Shown: positions 1 to 8,578 of the stretch, piece after piece
How the letters are laid out: each line of letters starts with the position of its first letter
Position numbering within the stretch: position 1 is the stretch's first letter
DNA from: Deltaproteobacteria bacterium
GTDB lineage: Bacteria; Myxococcota_A; Polyangia; JACPQR01
NCBI GenBank assembly: GCA_016190375.1
Contig: JACPQR010000143.1
Span: 61,030-125,029, forward strand
Direction of reading: 5' to 3'
Length of the DNA stretch: 64,000 nt
Position numbers and translations under genes: made by a program
The notes under the pieces: model-generated
Told to the model about the DNA's origin: nothing
What the model saw: the letters and a program-made list of their open reading frames with translations, nothing else
Databases searched by the model: none

Positions 1-2
1 CA

Positions 3-1919
3 GTCGTGGAGATCGGAGATCAGCATCAGCTCCGGCGGCGGGTCCGCAGCTTCGACCCCGCAGCGCAGAGCGCGAGCGGCGAGTGGGCGCTGTCCCTGGA
101 CGAGGTCCGGGTCGCGCCCGGCGAGGCGGTCTCGGTCCGGCTCGAGGCGCTGGACCGCGACACGGTCACCGGCCCCAACCGCGGATCCAGCCGGACCGTC
201 ACGGTGCGCGTGGCGTCCCCGGCGTCGCGCCACCTCGCGATCCTCGAGGACCAGAAGATCCTGCTCGACCTCGTCGTGACCGCGCTCGCGGAGCGGCTCG
301 AGCACCCGGTTCCCGAGGACGCTCCGGAGGAGCGCTTCCGGATCGCGCGCGCGGCACACGAGCGCGTCCTGGCCTGGATCGCCGGCCACCGGGAGGCGCT
401 CATGAAGGACACGCTCACGAGTCGGGAGCTCGTCGGGCGCATCGACGCGATGGGGGAACGCCTCGAGACCCTCGCCGCCCGGGAGTGGCGCCTGCACGGT
501 CCCGTTGCGTCGCGCACGCGACGCCTCGAGGTCGACCGCGAGCAGGTCAAGGAGCTCGAGGACGACGCCCTCTTCATCGAGGACTTCCTGGGCCGGCAGC
601 GGCTCGACGCGCTCGCCGAGCTCGGCCGGGAGGTCGATGCCTCCCGCGAGCGGATAGCCGATCTGCTGGGCCGCTTCGCCAGAACGAGATCCGAGGACCT
701 GCGACGCGAGCTGCTCGCACAGATTGCGGCGCTCGAGACCCGCGTCCGCGAGCTGCAGGCCAGGCTCGGCGACATGCAGCGCGACGTTCCGGGCGAGTTC
801 CTCAACACCGACGCGCTCGAGGCAATGGATCTCGAGGGTGCCCTCCGAGACCTTCGCGAGAGCCTGGCGGGAGACGACGTGGCCGCGGCGCAGGCTGCGC
901 TCGGTCGCCTCACCGAGACCATGAGGGAGCTGATGGCCGCGCTCGAGGGGAACGCCTCGGCGTTTCGCGGCGAGCGCTTCGCGGCCGAGGAGCGCGCCCG
1001 GAGCGAGCTGCTCGACCGGGTGGGCGACCTCGAGCGCCGCCAGCGCGACCTGTCGAGGCTGACCCGTGCAGTCCAGGAGCGATACCGGCGGCGTCTCGCA
1101 GAGACGATGCGATCGCGCATCGACCCGCTGGTGCAGCGGCTCCTCGTGAGGAGCCGCGCCGCGGCGACCGCGCTGGCCGGCGCGGAGGTGTCGGCCCTGG
1201 CCCAGTCGCAACGGGAGCAGATGGCGCGGGCAGGCCACCGCGTGGCGGACCTTCAGGCAAGCCTCGAGCAGGGCGATCTGGACGAGGCCGCACAGATGGC
1301 CGAGCGGGGTCTCGAGGGCCTCGAGGAGCTGGATCACCTGCTCAGCCCGCCTCGCTCTGCGACGCGTTCGGCCGTGGCGGCGGTCGAGGCTGCGATCCCG
1401 GAGCTCAGGGCCGTGCGTCAGGAGCTCGTGCGAGCCATGCCTGACGCGGACCAGACGCTTGGCGAGGAAGACGGCGGACGGCTCCGGAGGCAGGGCGCGT
1501 CGCAACGCACGTTGTCCGAGGACGCGGCGCGCCTCGAGCGCAAGCTCGCCCGGCCGGACAGCCAGCCCAACCTTCCGTTCGTTCTGCGCGACGCGCGGCG
1601 CCTGCTCGAGGAGGCTCGCGCGCAGATGGGCCAGGCGTCGGATTCTCTCGGGCGCGCATCGCCCCGCGAGGCTTTCGACGCGCAGGAGCGCGCGCTCGAG
1701 CGCCTGCGCCGGCTGCGCGAGACCCTCGAGGAAGCCGGACGGGCCTCGCGGCTCTCCGAGGGGATGGCGATGCGGCAGAGGCCCGTTCGCATCCCGGGGC
1801 CCGATGATCACCGCGTCCCGCGCGAGTTCCGCCGCGAGGTGCTGGACGCCATGCGCGAGACAGCAGGCGATCAGGAGGACGAGGCCGTCCGCCGGTACTA
1901 CGAGGAGCTCGTGCGGTGA
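3..1919 (+). CDS. DUF4175-like coiled-coil protein (5'-truncated by window)
   Basis: The frame is open to the window edge, so the N-terminus, probably with membrane segments, lies outside; the first start codon inside is GTG at 6. The visible part opens with a beta-rich segment (LSLDEVRVAPGEAVSVRLEA, then DRDTVTGPNRGSSRT) that matches my memory of the DUF4175 family. It continues into about 500 residues of charged helix/coiled coil rich in Glu, Arg, Leu and Ala. The C-terminus has the family-style ending IPGPDDHRVPREFRREVLDA followed by YYEELVR. The function of the family is unknown; a membrane-anchored envelope role is inferred. The stop overlaps the GTG of the next gene by four bases (GTGA), so the two are translationally coupled. 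The family call is moderate; the coiled coil is plain. Confidence 0.7.
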   Translation, partial: VVEIGDQHQLRRRVRSFDPAAQSASGEWALSLDEVRVAPGEAVSVRLEALDRDTVTGPNRGSSRTVTVRVASPASRHLAILEDQKILLDLVVTALAERLEHPVPEDAPEERFRIARAAHERVLAWIAGHREALMKDTLTSRELVGRIDAMGERLETLAAREWRLHGPVASRTRRLEVDREQVKELEDDALFIEDFLGRQRLDALAELGREVDASRERIADLLGRFARTRSEDLRRELLAQIAALETRVRELQARLGDMQRDVPGEFLNTDALEAMDLEGALRDLRESLAGDDVAAAQAALGRLTETMRELMAALEGNASAFRGERFAAEERARSELLDRVGDLERRQRDLSRLTRAVQERYRRRLAETMRSRIDPLVQRLLVRSRAAATALAGAEVSALAQSQREQMARAGHRVADLQASLEQGDLDEAAQMAERGLEGLEELDHLLSPPRSATRSAVAAVEAAIPELRAVRQELVRAMPDADQTLGEEDGGRLRRQGASQRTLSEDAARLERKLARPDSQPNLPFVLRDARRLLEEARAQMGQASDSLGRASPREAFDAQERALERLRRLRETLEEAGRASRLSEGMAMRQRPVRIPGPDDHRVPREFRREVLDAMRETAGDQEDEAVRRYYEELVR

Positions 1920-3463
1920 CCTCGCGGCTTCTCTTGCTCGTGGCGCTCGTACCCCGCCCGCTGGCGGCGCAACCGGCGCTGGCGACCGAGCTCGTCCGCG
2001 CGTCCCGCCTCCTCGACGCGTGGGACGTCGAAGAGGCCGAGCGGATAGTCGAGCAGGCGGCGGAAGGAGCGCCGGCCGACCCCGACCTCCTCTACCTGCG
2101 CTCGCGGGTCCGGTTCCACCGCGGGCGTTACGCGGACGCCCTCGCGGACGTTCGTTCCGCGATCGCGCGCCGGCGAACCAGGGAGGACTGGAAGTCGTTC
2201 AGAGACCTCGTCGAGTCCACGGTCGCGGTGACTCGAGACTTCGTACAGACCGCGACCGCGGACCGACGCTTCCTCATCCGCACGAACGCGGCCGACGCGG
2301 TGCTGGTTCCGCTCCTCGAGGAGACGCTCGCCGCCGCAGCGAGCGAGGTTGGCTCGGACCTCGGGCTCGTGCCGTCGGGTCCCATCGTCGTCGAGGTCCT
2401 CCCCGACGCCGAGGCGCTTGCGCGGGTCTCGACGCTGACGCTGGCCGAGATCCGCGCCTCGGGCACGATCGCGCTCTGCAAGTGGAATCGTCTGATGATC
2501 ACGAGCCCCAGAGCGCTCGTCCGCGGCTACCCGTGGCGCGACACGGTCTGCCACGAGTACACGCATCTGGTCATCTCCCGAGCGACTGCGGGAACGGCGC
2601 CCATCTGGTTCCACGAGGGGCTCGCCAAGCTGGAGGAGCGGCGCTGGTCGCCGCAGGCATCGATCGGCGTCGACCCGGCGCTCGCGTACCTGCTCGATCG
2701 CGCCGCACAATCCGGGGCGCTGATCCCGTTCGAGCGGATGCACCCGAGCCTCGCGAAGCTGCCCACGCAGGAGCAGGCGGCGCTCGCCTTCGCCGAGGTC
2801 GGCAGCCTTCTCCGCTTCGTGCAGCGCCGCGCCGGCATGGAAGGGATCCGCGCCGCTCTCGGACGGATGCGAGCCGGCGAGGATGCCCAGACCGCGGTCG
2901 CGCGCGCGATGAGGACGTCGTGGTACCGAGTCGTGGAGAGCTGGCGCGCCGACATCAGGGCGCGCCGCGGCCCGCCGCCTTCCGCGGCCCGCGTCCTGGC
3001 TCTTCGATTCCGCGAAGGCGGCGGCGATCCCGACGACACATCCGACATCGAGGCCGAGCGGGCGCGGCGCTACGTGCGGCTCGGCGACCTCTTGTGGGAG
3101 CGGAGCCGCCCGGCCGCCGCCGCGGTCGAGTACGAGCGGGCGGCACGGGTCACCCCCGAGGATCCCATCGTCGCGAATCGCGCCGCGCGAGCGCTCCTCG
3201 AGACCGGCCGCCCTGCGCAGGTGCCGGCGCTCGTCGCTCGGTCACTGGCCCTGTATCCGGATTTCCCTCAGTCCCACGTCCACCTCGCCGTGGCCCACGC
3301 GGCCGCGGGCGACCGGGCTGCGGCGATCCGTTCGTTCGAGAGGGCGCTGGGCCTCAACCCCTTCGACCCGAACGTGCGCTGCGCTCTCGAGCAGCTCTAC
3401 CGCGACGCCGGCGAAGCGGAGCTCGCCGAGCGCGAGCGGCAGGCCTGCGAGGCGACGCGTTGA
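1916..3463 (+). CDS. Secreted gluzincin (peptidase MA-like) metallopeptidase with TPRs
   Basis: This 515-aa protein begins with a signal peptide (MTSRLLLLVALVPRPLAAQ, cleavage near AAQ-P), so it is exported. An N-terminal TPR-like stretch covers about residues 25-75. The centre carries HEYTH at about 213-217 and a downstream WFHEGLA with the third zinc ligand Glu near 233. This is the HExxH...E gluzincin arrangement of peptidase-MA-like proteins, and the catalytic residues look intact. The last 130 residues hold TPR-like repeats (for example AAVEYERAARVTPEDP and AIRSFERALGLNPFDP). The GTG start overlaps the upstream stop (GTGA), so it forms an operon with the DUF4175-like gene. The substrate is unknown; processing of envelope proteins is an inference. 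Confidence 0.8.
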   Translation: MTSRLLLLVALVPRPLAAQPALATELVRASRLLDAWDVEEAERIVEQAAEGAPADPDLLYLRSRVRFHRGRYADALADVRSAIARRRTREDWKSFRDLVESTVAVTRDFVQTATADRRFLIRTNAADAVLVPLLEETLAAAASEVGSDLGLVPSGPIVVEVLPDAEALARVSTLTLAEIRASGTIALCKWNRLMITSPRALVRGYPWRDTVCHEYTHLVISRATAGTAPIWFHEGLAKLEERRWSPQASIGVDPALAYLLDRAAQSGALIPFERMHPSLAKLPTQEQAALAFAEVGSLLRFVQRRAGMEGIRAALGRMRAGEDAQTAVARAMRTSWYRVVESWRADIRARRGPPPSAARVLALRFREGGGDPDDTSDIEAERARRYVRLGDLLWERSRPAAAAVEYERAARVTPEDPIVANRAARALLETGRPAQVPALVARSLALYPDFPQSHVHLAVAHAAAGDRAAAIRSFERALGLNPFDPNVRCALEQLYRDAGEAELAERERQACEATR

Positions 3464-3468
3464 GGTTT

Positions 3469-3490
3469 ATATGTCGTGTTGACATAATGT
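3469..3490 (+). promoter_or_regulatory. AT-rich inverted repeat, likely old ATPase promoter/operator
   Basis: In this very GC-rich DNA a short AT-rich island holds a perfect 6-bp inverted repeat, TATGTC-GTGTT-GACATA (3470-3486), with a further ATGTC copy just after it. It lies between the peptidase stop and the DUF234 remnant. My inference is that it is the regulatory site of the original ATPase gene, kept after the body of that gene was deleted. Confidence 0.45.
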
Positions 3491-3502
3491 CCTGACGGCA
3501 TA

Positions 3503-3727
3503 GTGCTCGACCTCGTGGCGCGGTCAGTGAAGGACCCTGACAAGGTTCTGGTCGGAGAGGCGAAGCTCGGGGGGACCGTCGGCACGGTTGGCCCCCTGGC
3601 CGCGAAGGCGGCGCGATGCCCCGACCTGCAAGGGAAGCGGCTGACTCACGCGGTGTGGATCCTGCGTGCCCGTCGCGGCGACCCGCGGCTCGTGACCGGC
3701 GCCGAGGTCGTCGAGGTGCTTCGCTGA
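3503..3727 (+). pseudogene. C-terminal remnant of DUF234 AAA ATPase
   Basis: This 74-codon ORF (GTG start) reads LDLVARS...KVLVGEAKLGG..., then THAVWILRAR and VTGAEVVEVLR. It resembles the C-terminal DUF234 domain of prokaryotic AAA ATPases (consensus DxVA...LLVGEaKW). The ATPase core, with Walker A and B, is absent, and the usual Trp of the GEAKW motif is Leu. The AT-rich inverted repeat sits 16 bases upstream, so the gene body was probably lost by an internal deletion that left promoter and 3' end side by side. Such ATPases are often part of mobile or toxin-like modules. A small residual protein could still be made, but no function is claimed. Confidence 0.6.
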
Positions 3728-3737
3728 TCGTCCGAAG

Positions 3738-4634
3738 TCAGCACATCGCGCCGTCGGGGATGCAGGCCCAGCTCCCCCAGCAGAACTGGCAGGAGCGGCC
3801 CGCCGCGCAGCCGGTCGCGCGACAGTCGGCGGCCGCGGCACACTCACCCTCCGTGGACGTGTCCGTGCCGGCGCTGGCGGCATCGCACGCGTTGCCGTAG
3901 GTGCGGCCGTCGCAGCCGCAGACCGGTGCGTAGATCTCGGCGCACGCCTCGGGGCGCGGGCGGCAGGTGCCCATCTGGTCGGCGGCGCCACAGAGTCCGT
4001 CCGCGTCGTAGTCGCAGTACTTCTCGTCGCCACACAGCAGGCCGAGCAGGCCACCGCAGCGCGCGGGCTGGTCGTCATCCTGGACGCACTCGCCGTCGAC
4101 GCAGCTCGTGTGCGGGCACGGGCCGCCGGGCAAGCACTGGACCTGCGGGCAGTCGTCGTCCGTCTGGCAGCCGGCCTCGCACTCGCCGTCGCTTGCGGCA
4201 GAGGTACCAGATGCATTCGCCTCGCAGGCGTTTGGGTACGTCTGGCCGTCACAGCCGCAGACGGGCGAGAAGATCTGTGCGCACGCCTCGGGACGCGTCC
4301 GGCAGGTGCCCATCTGATCGGCCGCGCCGCACATCTGGTCCGCCTCGTAGTGGCAGTACTGGCCGCCGGCGCACTGTAGCCCCGCGATGCCGCCACATCC
4401 CTGTACGGGCTCGCCGCAGTCCTCGACGTCGGGTTCCGGGCAGAAGTCGTCGCACACGCCGTCGCCGTACCAATCGAACAGCTCGCACCAGTCGACCCCG
4501 TTGTCGCCCTTGCCTCCGGCGCCTCGCGCCTCGTCCTTGGTCATCGAACCGTCACCGCCGCCGTCGCCGGCCGCGCCGACACAGCCGCCCGCCGCCAGCA
4601 GCGAGACCACCACCCACCATCCTCTCGTGCGCAT
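3738..4634 (-). CDS. Lipoprotein with two Kazal-type protease-inhibitor domains
   Basis: This 298-aa protein has a type II signal peptide (VVSLLAAGGC, lipidated Cys at 18), so it is membrane-anchored. After a Gly/Asp-rich linker come two tandem units of the form CGG..GLxC....YC.Y.AD.xCGAADQMGTC, each followed by a Kazal core. The cores are ACAQIFSPVCGCDGQTYPNA and ACAEIYAPVCGCDGRTYGNA. Between them is a Cys-rich CQTDDDCPQVQC segment. The VCGCDGxTYxNxC signature is that of Kazal serine-protease inhibitors, which are recurrent in myxobacterial lipoproteins. Inhibition of exogenous proteases at the cell surface is inferred. It is convergent with the DUF234 remnant, ten bases away. The bases just upstream (RC gggagcc) give a modest ribosome site. 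Confidence 0.85.
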   Translation of the reverse strand: MRTRGWWVVVSLLAAGGCVGAAGDGGGDGSMTKDEARGAGGKGDNGVDWCELFDWYGDGVCDDFCPEPDVEDCGEPVQGCGGIAGLQCAGGQYCHYEADQMCGAADQMGTCRTRPEACAQIFSPVCGCDGQTYPNACEANASGTSAASDGECEAGCQTDDDCPQVQCLPGGPCPHTSCVDGECVQDDDQPARCGGLLGLLCGDEKYCDYDADGLCGAADQMGTCRPRPEACAEIYAPVCGCDGRTYGNACDAASAGTDTSTEGECAAAADCRATGCAAGRSCQFCWGSWACIPDGAMC

Positions 4635-4881
4635 TTCTCGGCTCCCGTTTTGGGGCGCCGTGAGGCAAGAGTCGAGCCAGCTCGCGCTGCGGCAAAAGTG
4701 GGGTCACCTGTGCATGCGCGGAGGCCCCGAATGGCCGCTCTGACCACCGACCGTCGCATTCTGTGCGCGGGGAGGAACGCCTCGGGGGATGATTGCCGAC
4801 GAGATCCTCATCGTTCAGGCGGACACGACGGACGCCGATGGGCGGGCGATCGAGATCGGCTGCTGCGGCGGCTACCGAGGT

Positions 4882-5289
4882 CTACTTCCACTCCCACAGG
4901 GCCGACTTGACGTTGCCGTTCTCGTCGCACTCGTGCTCGAAGGTCCCGCACACTCCGTTGAGCCGCGCCAGCTTCGACGAGGTGGTCTGGAAGTAGAGGG
5001 CGCCGCGCCAGGTGGCGGCCATGCCGCGGCCGGTCGGGCGGCCCACTCCGGTCCCCTTCCAGGTCACCACCTCTCCGTCCTTGGTCATCCAGACGCCTTG
5101 TCCTTCTCCTCGAAGGTGCCCCGTGGGCCGGAGCGCCGCCACGTAGGTGCCCGTCCCGCTGAAGTCGATCCCGAGGATCTTTCCCGTCGACTGGAAGGAC
5201 ACCTCCATCTTCGGAGGCTGGTCCTCGTCGGGAAGTACCCTCTGTCCGGTGATCTTGCCCGTCTCCTCGCCGATCTTTTCACCCAGCAT
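4882..5289 (-). CDS. Conserved hypothetical protein (GEKIGEETGKITGQR family)
   Basis: This is a 135-aa soluble protein with no signal peptide or membrane segment. It is rich in beta strand and Gly, with motifs such as LGEKIGEETGKITGQRV, GEGQGVWMTKDGE and TWKGTGVGR and the ending SALWEWK. I recall a small conserved family of unknown function with this pattern in archaea and bacteria; a single beta-barrel is likely. A GTG at 5295 is also in frame, but it is part of a perfect AGGAGGTG ribosome site, so ATG 5289 is the chosen start. The gene is divergent from the MaoC-like gene. No function is proposed. Confidence 0.75.
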   Translation of the reverse strand: MLGEKIGEETGKITGQRVLPDEDQPPKMEVSFQSTGKILGIDFSGTGTYVAALRPTGHLRGEGQGVWMTKDGEVVTWKGTGVGRPTGRGMAATWRGALYFQTTSSKLARLNGVCGTFEHECDENGNVKSALWEWK

Positions 5290-5292
5290 GTT

Positions 5293-5300
5293 CACCTCCT
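5293..5300 (-). promoter_or_regulatory. Perfect Shine-Dalgarno AGGAGGTG
   Basis: On the minus strand AGGAGGTG stands three bases (aac) before ATG 5289, with five bases between the AGGAGG core and the start. It decides the start codon of the 135-aa gene, and it contrasts with the many genes here that have no ribosome site at all. Confidence 0.85.
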
Positions 5301-5387
5301 CGTTGGGGCGCCGAACCTGGGTTGCGACCGGCTCCTGTCAAGGCCGGAACGTCGGTCTTCGTCGTGCTGTAGAATGCCGCACCTTCG

Positions 5388-5846
5388 GTGCTCTACTTCG
5401 AGGACATCGTCGTCGGCGACCGCCGGGAGCTCGGCAGCCACACGTTCAGTCGCGACGAGATCGTCGAGTTCGCGCGAGCCTTCGACCCTCAGCCGTTCCA
5501 CCTCGACGAGGCGGCCGCGGCGCGCTCGCACTTCCGGGGCCTGGTCGCGAGCGGGTGGCATACGGCGAGCGTCGCGATGCGGCTGTTCGTCGACGGCATG
5601 GCCGGCCAGATCGCGACCATGGGCTCGCCCGGCGTCGACGAGCTTCGCTGGCTCGGCCCGGTGCGCCCGGACGACACCGTGACCCTCCGGACCGAGATCC
5701 TGAATGCCACCCCCTCCACCTCGCGCAGCGACCGCGGGTCGATTCGCGTCCGCTACGAGCTCGCCAATCAGCGAGGCGAGGTCGTCCTCACGATGGTTGG
5801 CATCGGGATCATCGCCAGGCGACCGTCCGAGAACCGTACGACTTGA
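5388..5846 (+). CDS. MaoC-like hotdog dehydratase family protein
   Basis: This 152-aa protein has the single-hotdog MaoC layout. It opens with YFEDIVVGD, then has FARAFDPQPFHLDEAAA with the catalytic Asp/His region (D..PFH) near residues 30-35. Next come GLVASGWHTASVAMRLFVDG and the GVDELRWLGPVRPDDTVTL strand typical of R-specific enoyl-CoA hydratases. The likely reaction is reversible hydration of an enoyl-CoA, or a related thioester step, in the cytoplasm; the substrate is unknown. It starts with GTG, and a TAGAAT hexamer lies about 11 bases upstream. It ends 34 bases before the first glycosyltransferase of the glycan locus but need not belong to it. Confidence 0.85.
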   Translation: MLYFEDIVVGDRRELGSHTFSRDEIVEFARAFDPQPFHLDEAAAARSHFRGLVASGWHTASVAMRLFVDGMAGQIATMGSPGVDELRWLGPVRPDDTVTLRTEILNATPSTSRSDRGSIRVRYELANQRGEVVLTMVGIGIIARRPSENRTT

Positions 5847-5880
5847 TCGCGCCGCGCGCCGCGAGCACCATCGCCTTCCG

Positions 5881-7029
5881 ATGCAGATCGTCTTCTGGAC
5901 GCTCCTTGGAGCGGTGTTCTGGACGTACGCGGGCTACCCGATCCTGCTCGCAATCCTGGCGCGCCTGAGAAGCCGGAAGATCGTGAAGGAGCCGATCGAG
6001 CCCACGGTCACGGTCATCATCTCCGCCTACAACGAGGAGAAGGACATCCGCCAGAAGCTCGAGAACACGCTGGCCCTCGACTATCCGAAGGAGAAGCTGG
6101 AGGTGATCGTCGCCTCGGATTGCTCGATGGACCGGACGCACGAGATCGTGCGCGAGCTCGAGCCACGCGGCGTCGTCCTCGTCTGCCTTCCCGAGCGGGG
6201 AGGCAAGACCGCGGCGCAGAACGCGGCGGCAGCCGTGGCCAGGGGCGAGATCCTCGTCTTCACGGACGCGACGACCGAGTTCGCGCCCGAGACGCTCCGG
6301 GGTCTCGTGGAGGGGTTCGCCGACCCGCGGGTCGGCTGCATCGGCGCCGAGCTCGAGTACGTCTCCGAGGGCGGCACCGCGGTCGGCAAGGGCGGCAGCG
6401 CCTACTGGCGCTACGAGAAGAAGGTCAAGGACCTCGAGGAGCGCGTCAACACGCTGATCGGCGTCTCGGGGTGCCTGTATGCCGTGCGGGCGAGCGCGTA
6501 CGAGCCGATCGAGCCGGACCTCCTCAGCGACTTCGTGATCGCGGGCGACGTCTTCTCGCGGGGCTACCTCACGGTCTACGGGCGAGGGATGGTCTCGCAG
6601 GAGAAGACCCACGAGGACGCGTCCAAGGAGTTCGACATGCGCGTCCGCGTGATCATCCGGACGATCAACGCCCTCGTCCGACGGGCACGGATGCTGAACG
6701 CGTTCCGCTACGGCTTCTTCTCGTTCCAGCTCTTCAGCCACAAGGTGCTGCGCTACCTCGTGCCGGAGCTGCTCCTCGGCGTCCTCGCGAGCGGCGTCGC
6801 GCTCGCGCTCTCGCACTCGCCGGCCGCGAGGCTCTACCAGCTCCTGACCGCGGGTCAGCTCGCGCTCTACCTCGGGGCAGCCGTGGGCTGGCTGTCCCTG
6901 AGGACGAAGGTCCGCATCCCCCTCGTTCACATCCCCTTCTACTTCCTGACCGCGAACCTGGCGGCCTTCTGGGCGCTCGTCCTGTACCTGGGCGGCGAGC
7001 GGAAGGTCACCTGGACGACGGTCCGCTAG
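5881..7029 (+). CDS. Membrane GT2 family glycosyltransferase
   Basis: This 382-aa protein has one N-terminal membrane helix (residues 1-22) and a GT2 catalytic domain at about 40-270. The domain shows VTVIISAYNEEKDI, the VASDCSMDRT nucleotide-binding strand, a FTDATTEF metal-binding equivalent of DxD, and an acceptor region ending in ..EFDMRVRVIIRTINAL. Three or four C-terminal membrane helices follow. It resembles processive or EPS-type GT2 enzymes at the inner membrane that add sugars to a lipid-linked glycan. ATG 5881 is chosen because upstream codons in this frame overlap the MaoC gene and do not look like protein. The flippase gene follows after 13 bases, so they likely share an operon. 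Confidence 0.88.
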   Translation: MQIVFWTLLGAVFWTYAGYPILLAILARLRSRKIVKEPIEPTVTVIISAYNEEKDIRQKLENTLALDYPKEKLEVIVASDCSMDRTHEIVRELEPRGVVLVCLPERGGKTAAQNAAAAVARGEILVFTDATTEFAPETLRGLVEGFADPRVGCIGAELEYVSEGGTAVGKGGSAYWRYEKKVKDLEERVNTLIGVSGCLYAVRASAYEPIEPDLLSDFVIAGDVFSRGYLTVYGRGMVSQEKTHEDASKEFDMRVRVIIRTINALVRRARMLNAFRYGFFSFQLFSHKVLRYLVPELLLGVLASGVALALSHSPAARLYQLLTAGQLALYLGAAVGWLSLRTKVRIPLVHIPFYFLTANLAAFWALVLYLGGERKVTWTTVR

Positions 7030-7042
7030 CGAGAGAAGGAAG

Positions 7043-8542
7043 ATGGCCCGCTCCTTCTTCTCGCAGGTCAGCCACTACCTCGGCGGCCAGGTCCTGCAGC
7101 AGATCGCGGGACTGATCTCGTTCCCGACGTTCACCCGGGTCCTGACGACCGCGCAGTACGGCCTGATGAGCGTCGTCAACTCGACCATCCCGATGGTGAT
7201 GCCGTTCGCGAAGTGCGGGATGTCCTTCGCGTCGGAGCGCTTCTACGCGCAGTATCGCGCGAAGGGCGAGGAGAACGAGTTCTTCTCGACGACGATCCTC
7301 TTCTCGCTCGGCTGGTGCCTGGTCTTCTGCGGCCTCTACGAGCTCGTGCTGGGAGGCGCTCTGTGGCTCTTGCCTCCCAGCGTCCTCGCGAAGGGCGCGA
7401 CGCGCACGCTGCTCCACCTCCTGATGCTCGTCGGGGCGCAGATCTTCCTCAAGGCGCAGCTCTCGGTGCTCCTCCAGATCACGCGCGCGAAGCAGGAGAC
7501 GCTCGCCTACAACACCGCGACGACCGTCGAGACCTACCTGTCACTGGGGCTCTCGCTGACGCTCCTGTTCACGATGGGCCTCAAGCTGGAGTGGCTCTTC
7601 ATCGGACAGATGCTGGCGACCGGCACGGTCCTCCTCTACCTGCTCCGGCGGCTGTCGAAGACGCTGCGCATCCGGCGGTCCTTCTACCGCAAGGCAATCG
7701 CCAAGGAGTCTCTGGCCTTCGGCACGCCCATGATCTGGAACGAGATCGCCGCCGTCGCGCAGGGCATGGCCGACCGCTACGTGATCCTCTTCTTCCTCGG
7801 CGAGGAGGCCGTCGGCGTCTACTCCGTCGGGTTCAACGTCTCGATGATCCTCATCGCGCTCACGATGGTGCCCGTCTACGCGACTCTCGGCCCGGTGGTC
7901 TTCCAGAAGCACGCCGAGGGCGGCGAGGCCGCCGCGCGCGCGTTCCTCGAGCCCGTCGGCCGCTGGCTCCTCAGGCTCCTGTTCCCGCTCATCGCGGGCG
8001 TCGAGGCGACCGCGGCGCCGCTCGTGGTGCTCCTGGCGTCGTCCAAGTACCGCGAGGCGGCGGTCATCACGAGCATCAACTTCGCCGGGCTCGTCTTCTG
8101 GAACGCGGCCAACGTCCTCGGGATCGCGATCATGATCGCCAAGCAGACGCGACTGCACCGCAACGTCGTCCTGATGGGCACCGCGGTCAACATCGTCCTC
8201 GCGATCGGGCTCGTGCAGGTCTGGCACATCCGCGGCGCGGCCGTCGCGGCGCTCATCACCGCGCTTCTCGCCGCGGCCGTGCTCTGCTACCGCGCCTACC
8301 GGGTCCTGCCGATCAGGATCTGGGGCAGCTACCTCGTGCCGTCGATCGTGGCCTCGGTGGCGATGTACTTCGCGGTCACCCAGATTCACTTCGCCATCGG
8401 CTGGCTGACCCTCGCGGTCCGCGTCGCCCTGGGTATCGCGCTGTACGTCCCGCTCCTCTTGGCCTTCGACAGGGAAGCCCGAACGGACGTGAGGGCCGCC
8501 TGGGCCAAGATTCGCGAGAGGCGCCGCCAGATCCCCAGTTGA
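7043..8542 (+). CDS. Wzx-like polysaccharide flippase
   Basis: This 499-aa polytopic protein has about 12-14 membrane helices. Its N-terminus, GQVLQQIAGLISFPTFTRVL, is characteristic of the polysaccharide-biosynthesis (MOP/MATE-like) flippases that move lipid-linked oligosaccharides across the inner membrane. The Arg/Lys-rich cytoplasmic loop KTLRIRRSFYRKAIAKESLA and the following FGTPMIWNEI helix fit the family. A ribosome site, AGAAGGAAG, touches the ATG, and the GT2 gene ends 13 bases upstream. Together the two form the opening of the glycan locus. The C-terminus is cytoplasmic and basic. The exact cargo cannot be read from sequence. Confidence 0.9.
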   Translation: MARSFFSQVSHYLGGQVLQQIAGLISFPTFTRVLTTAQYGLMSVVNSTIPMVMPFAKCGMSFASERFYAQYRAKGEENEFFSTTILFSLGWCLVFCGLYELVLGGALWLLPPSVLAKGATRTLLHLLMLVGAQIFLKAQLSVLLQITRAKQETLAYNTATTVETYLSLGLSLTLLFTMGLKLEWLFIGQMLATGTVLLYLLRRLSKTLRIRRSFYRKAIAKESLAFGTPMIWNEIAAVAQGMADRYVILFFLGEEAVGVYSVGFNVSMILIALTMVPVYATLGPVVFQKHAEGGEAAARAFLEPVGRWLLRLLFPLIAGVEATAAPLVVLLASSKYREAAVITSINFAGLVFWNAANVLGIAIMIAKQTRLHRNVVLMGTAVNIVLAIGLVQVWHIRGAAVAALITALLAAAVLCYRAYRVLPIRIWGSYLVPSIVASVAMYFAVTQIHFAIGWLTLAVRVALGIALYVPLLLAFDREARTDVRAAWAKIRERRRQIPS

Positions 8543-8578
8543 CGCTCTGGCCCCGCGGACGGCACGATTCCTCTCGCA

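Noticed and set aside
1459..3495. 678-codon Arg/Pro-rich plus-strand frame
   Set aside because: It overlaps two genes with clear motifs in other frames, and its composition is typical of an out-of-frame GC-rich reading.
4635..4881. Short frames between the Kazal lipoprotein and the 135-aa gene
   Set aside because: No motif, ribosome site or family resemblance was seen, so the 247 bp are left as non-coding.
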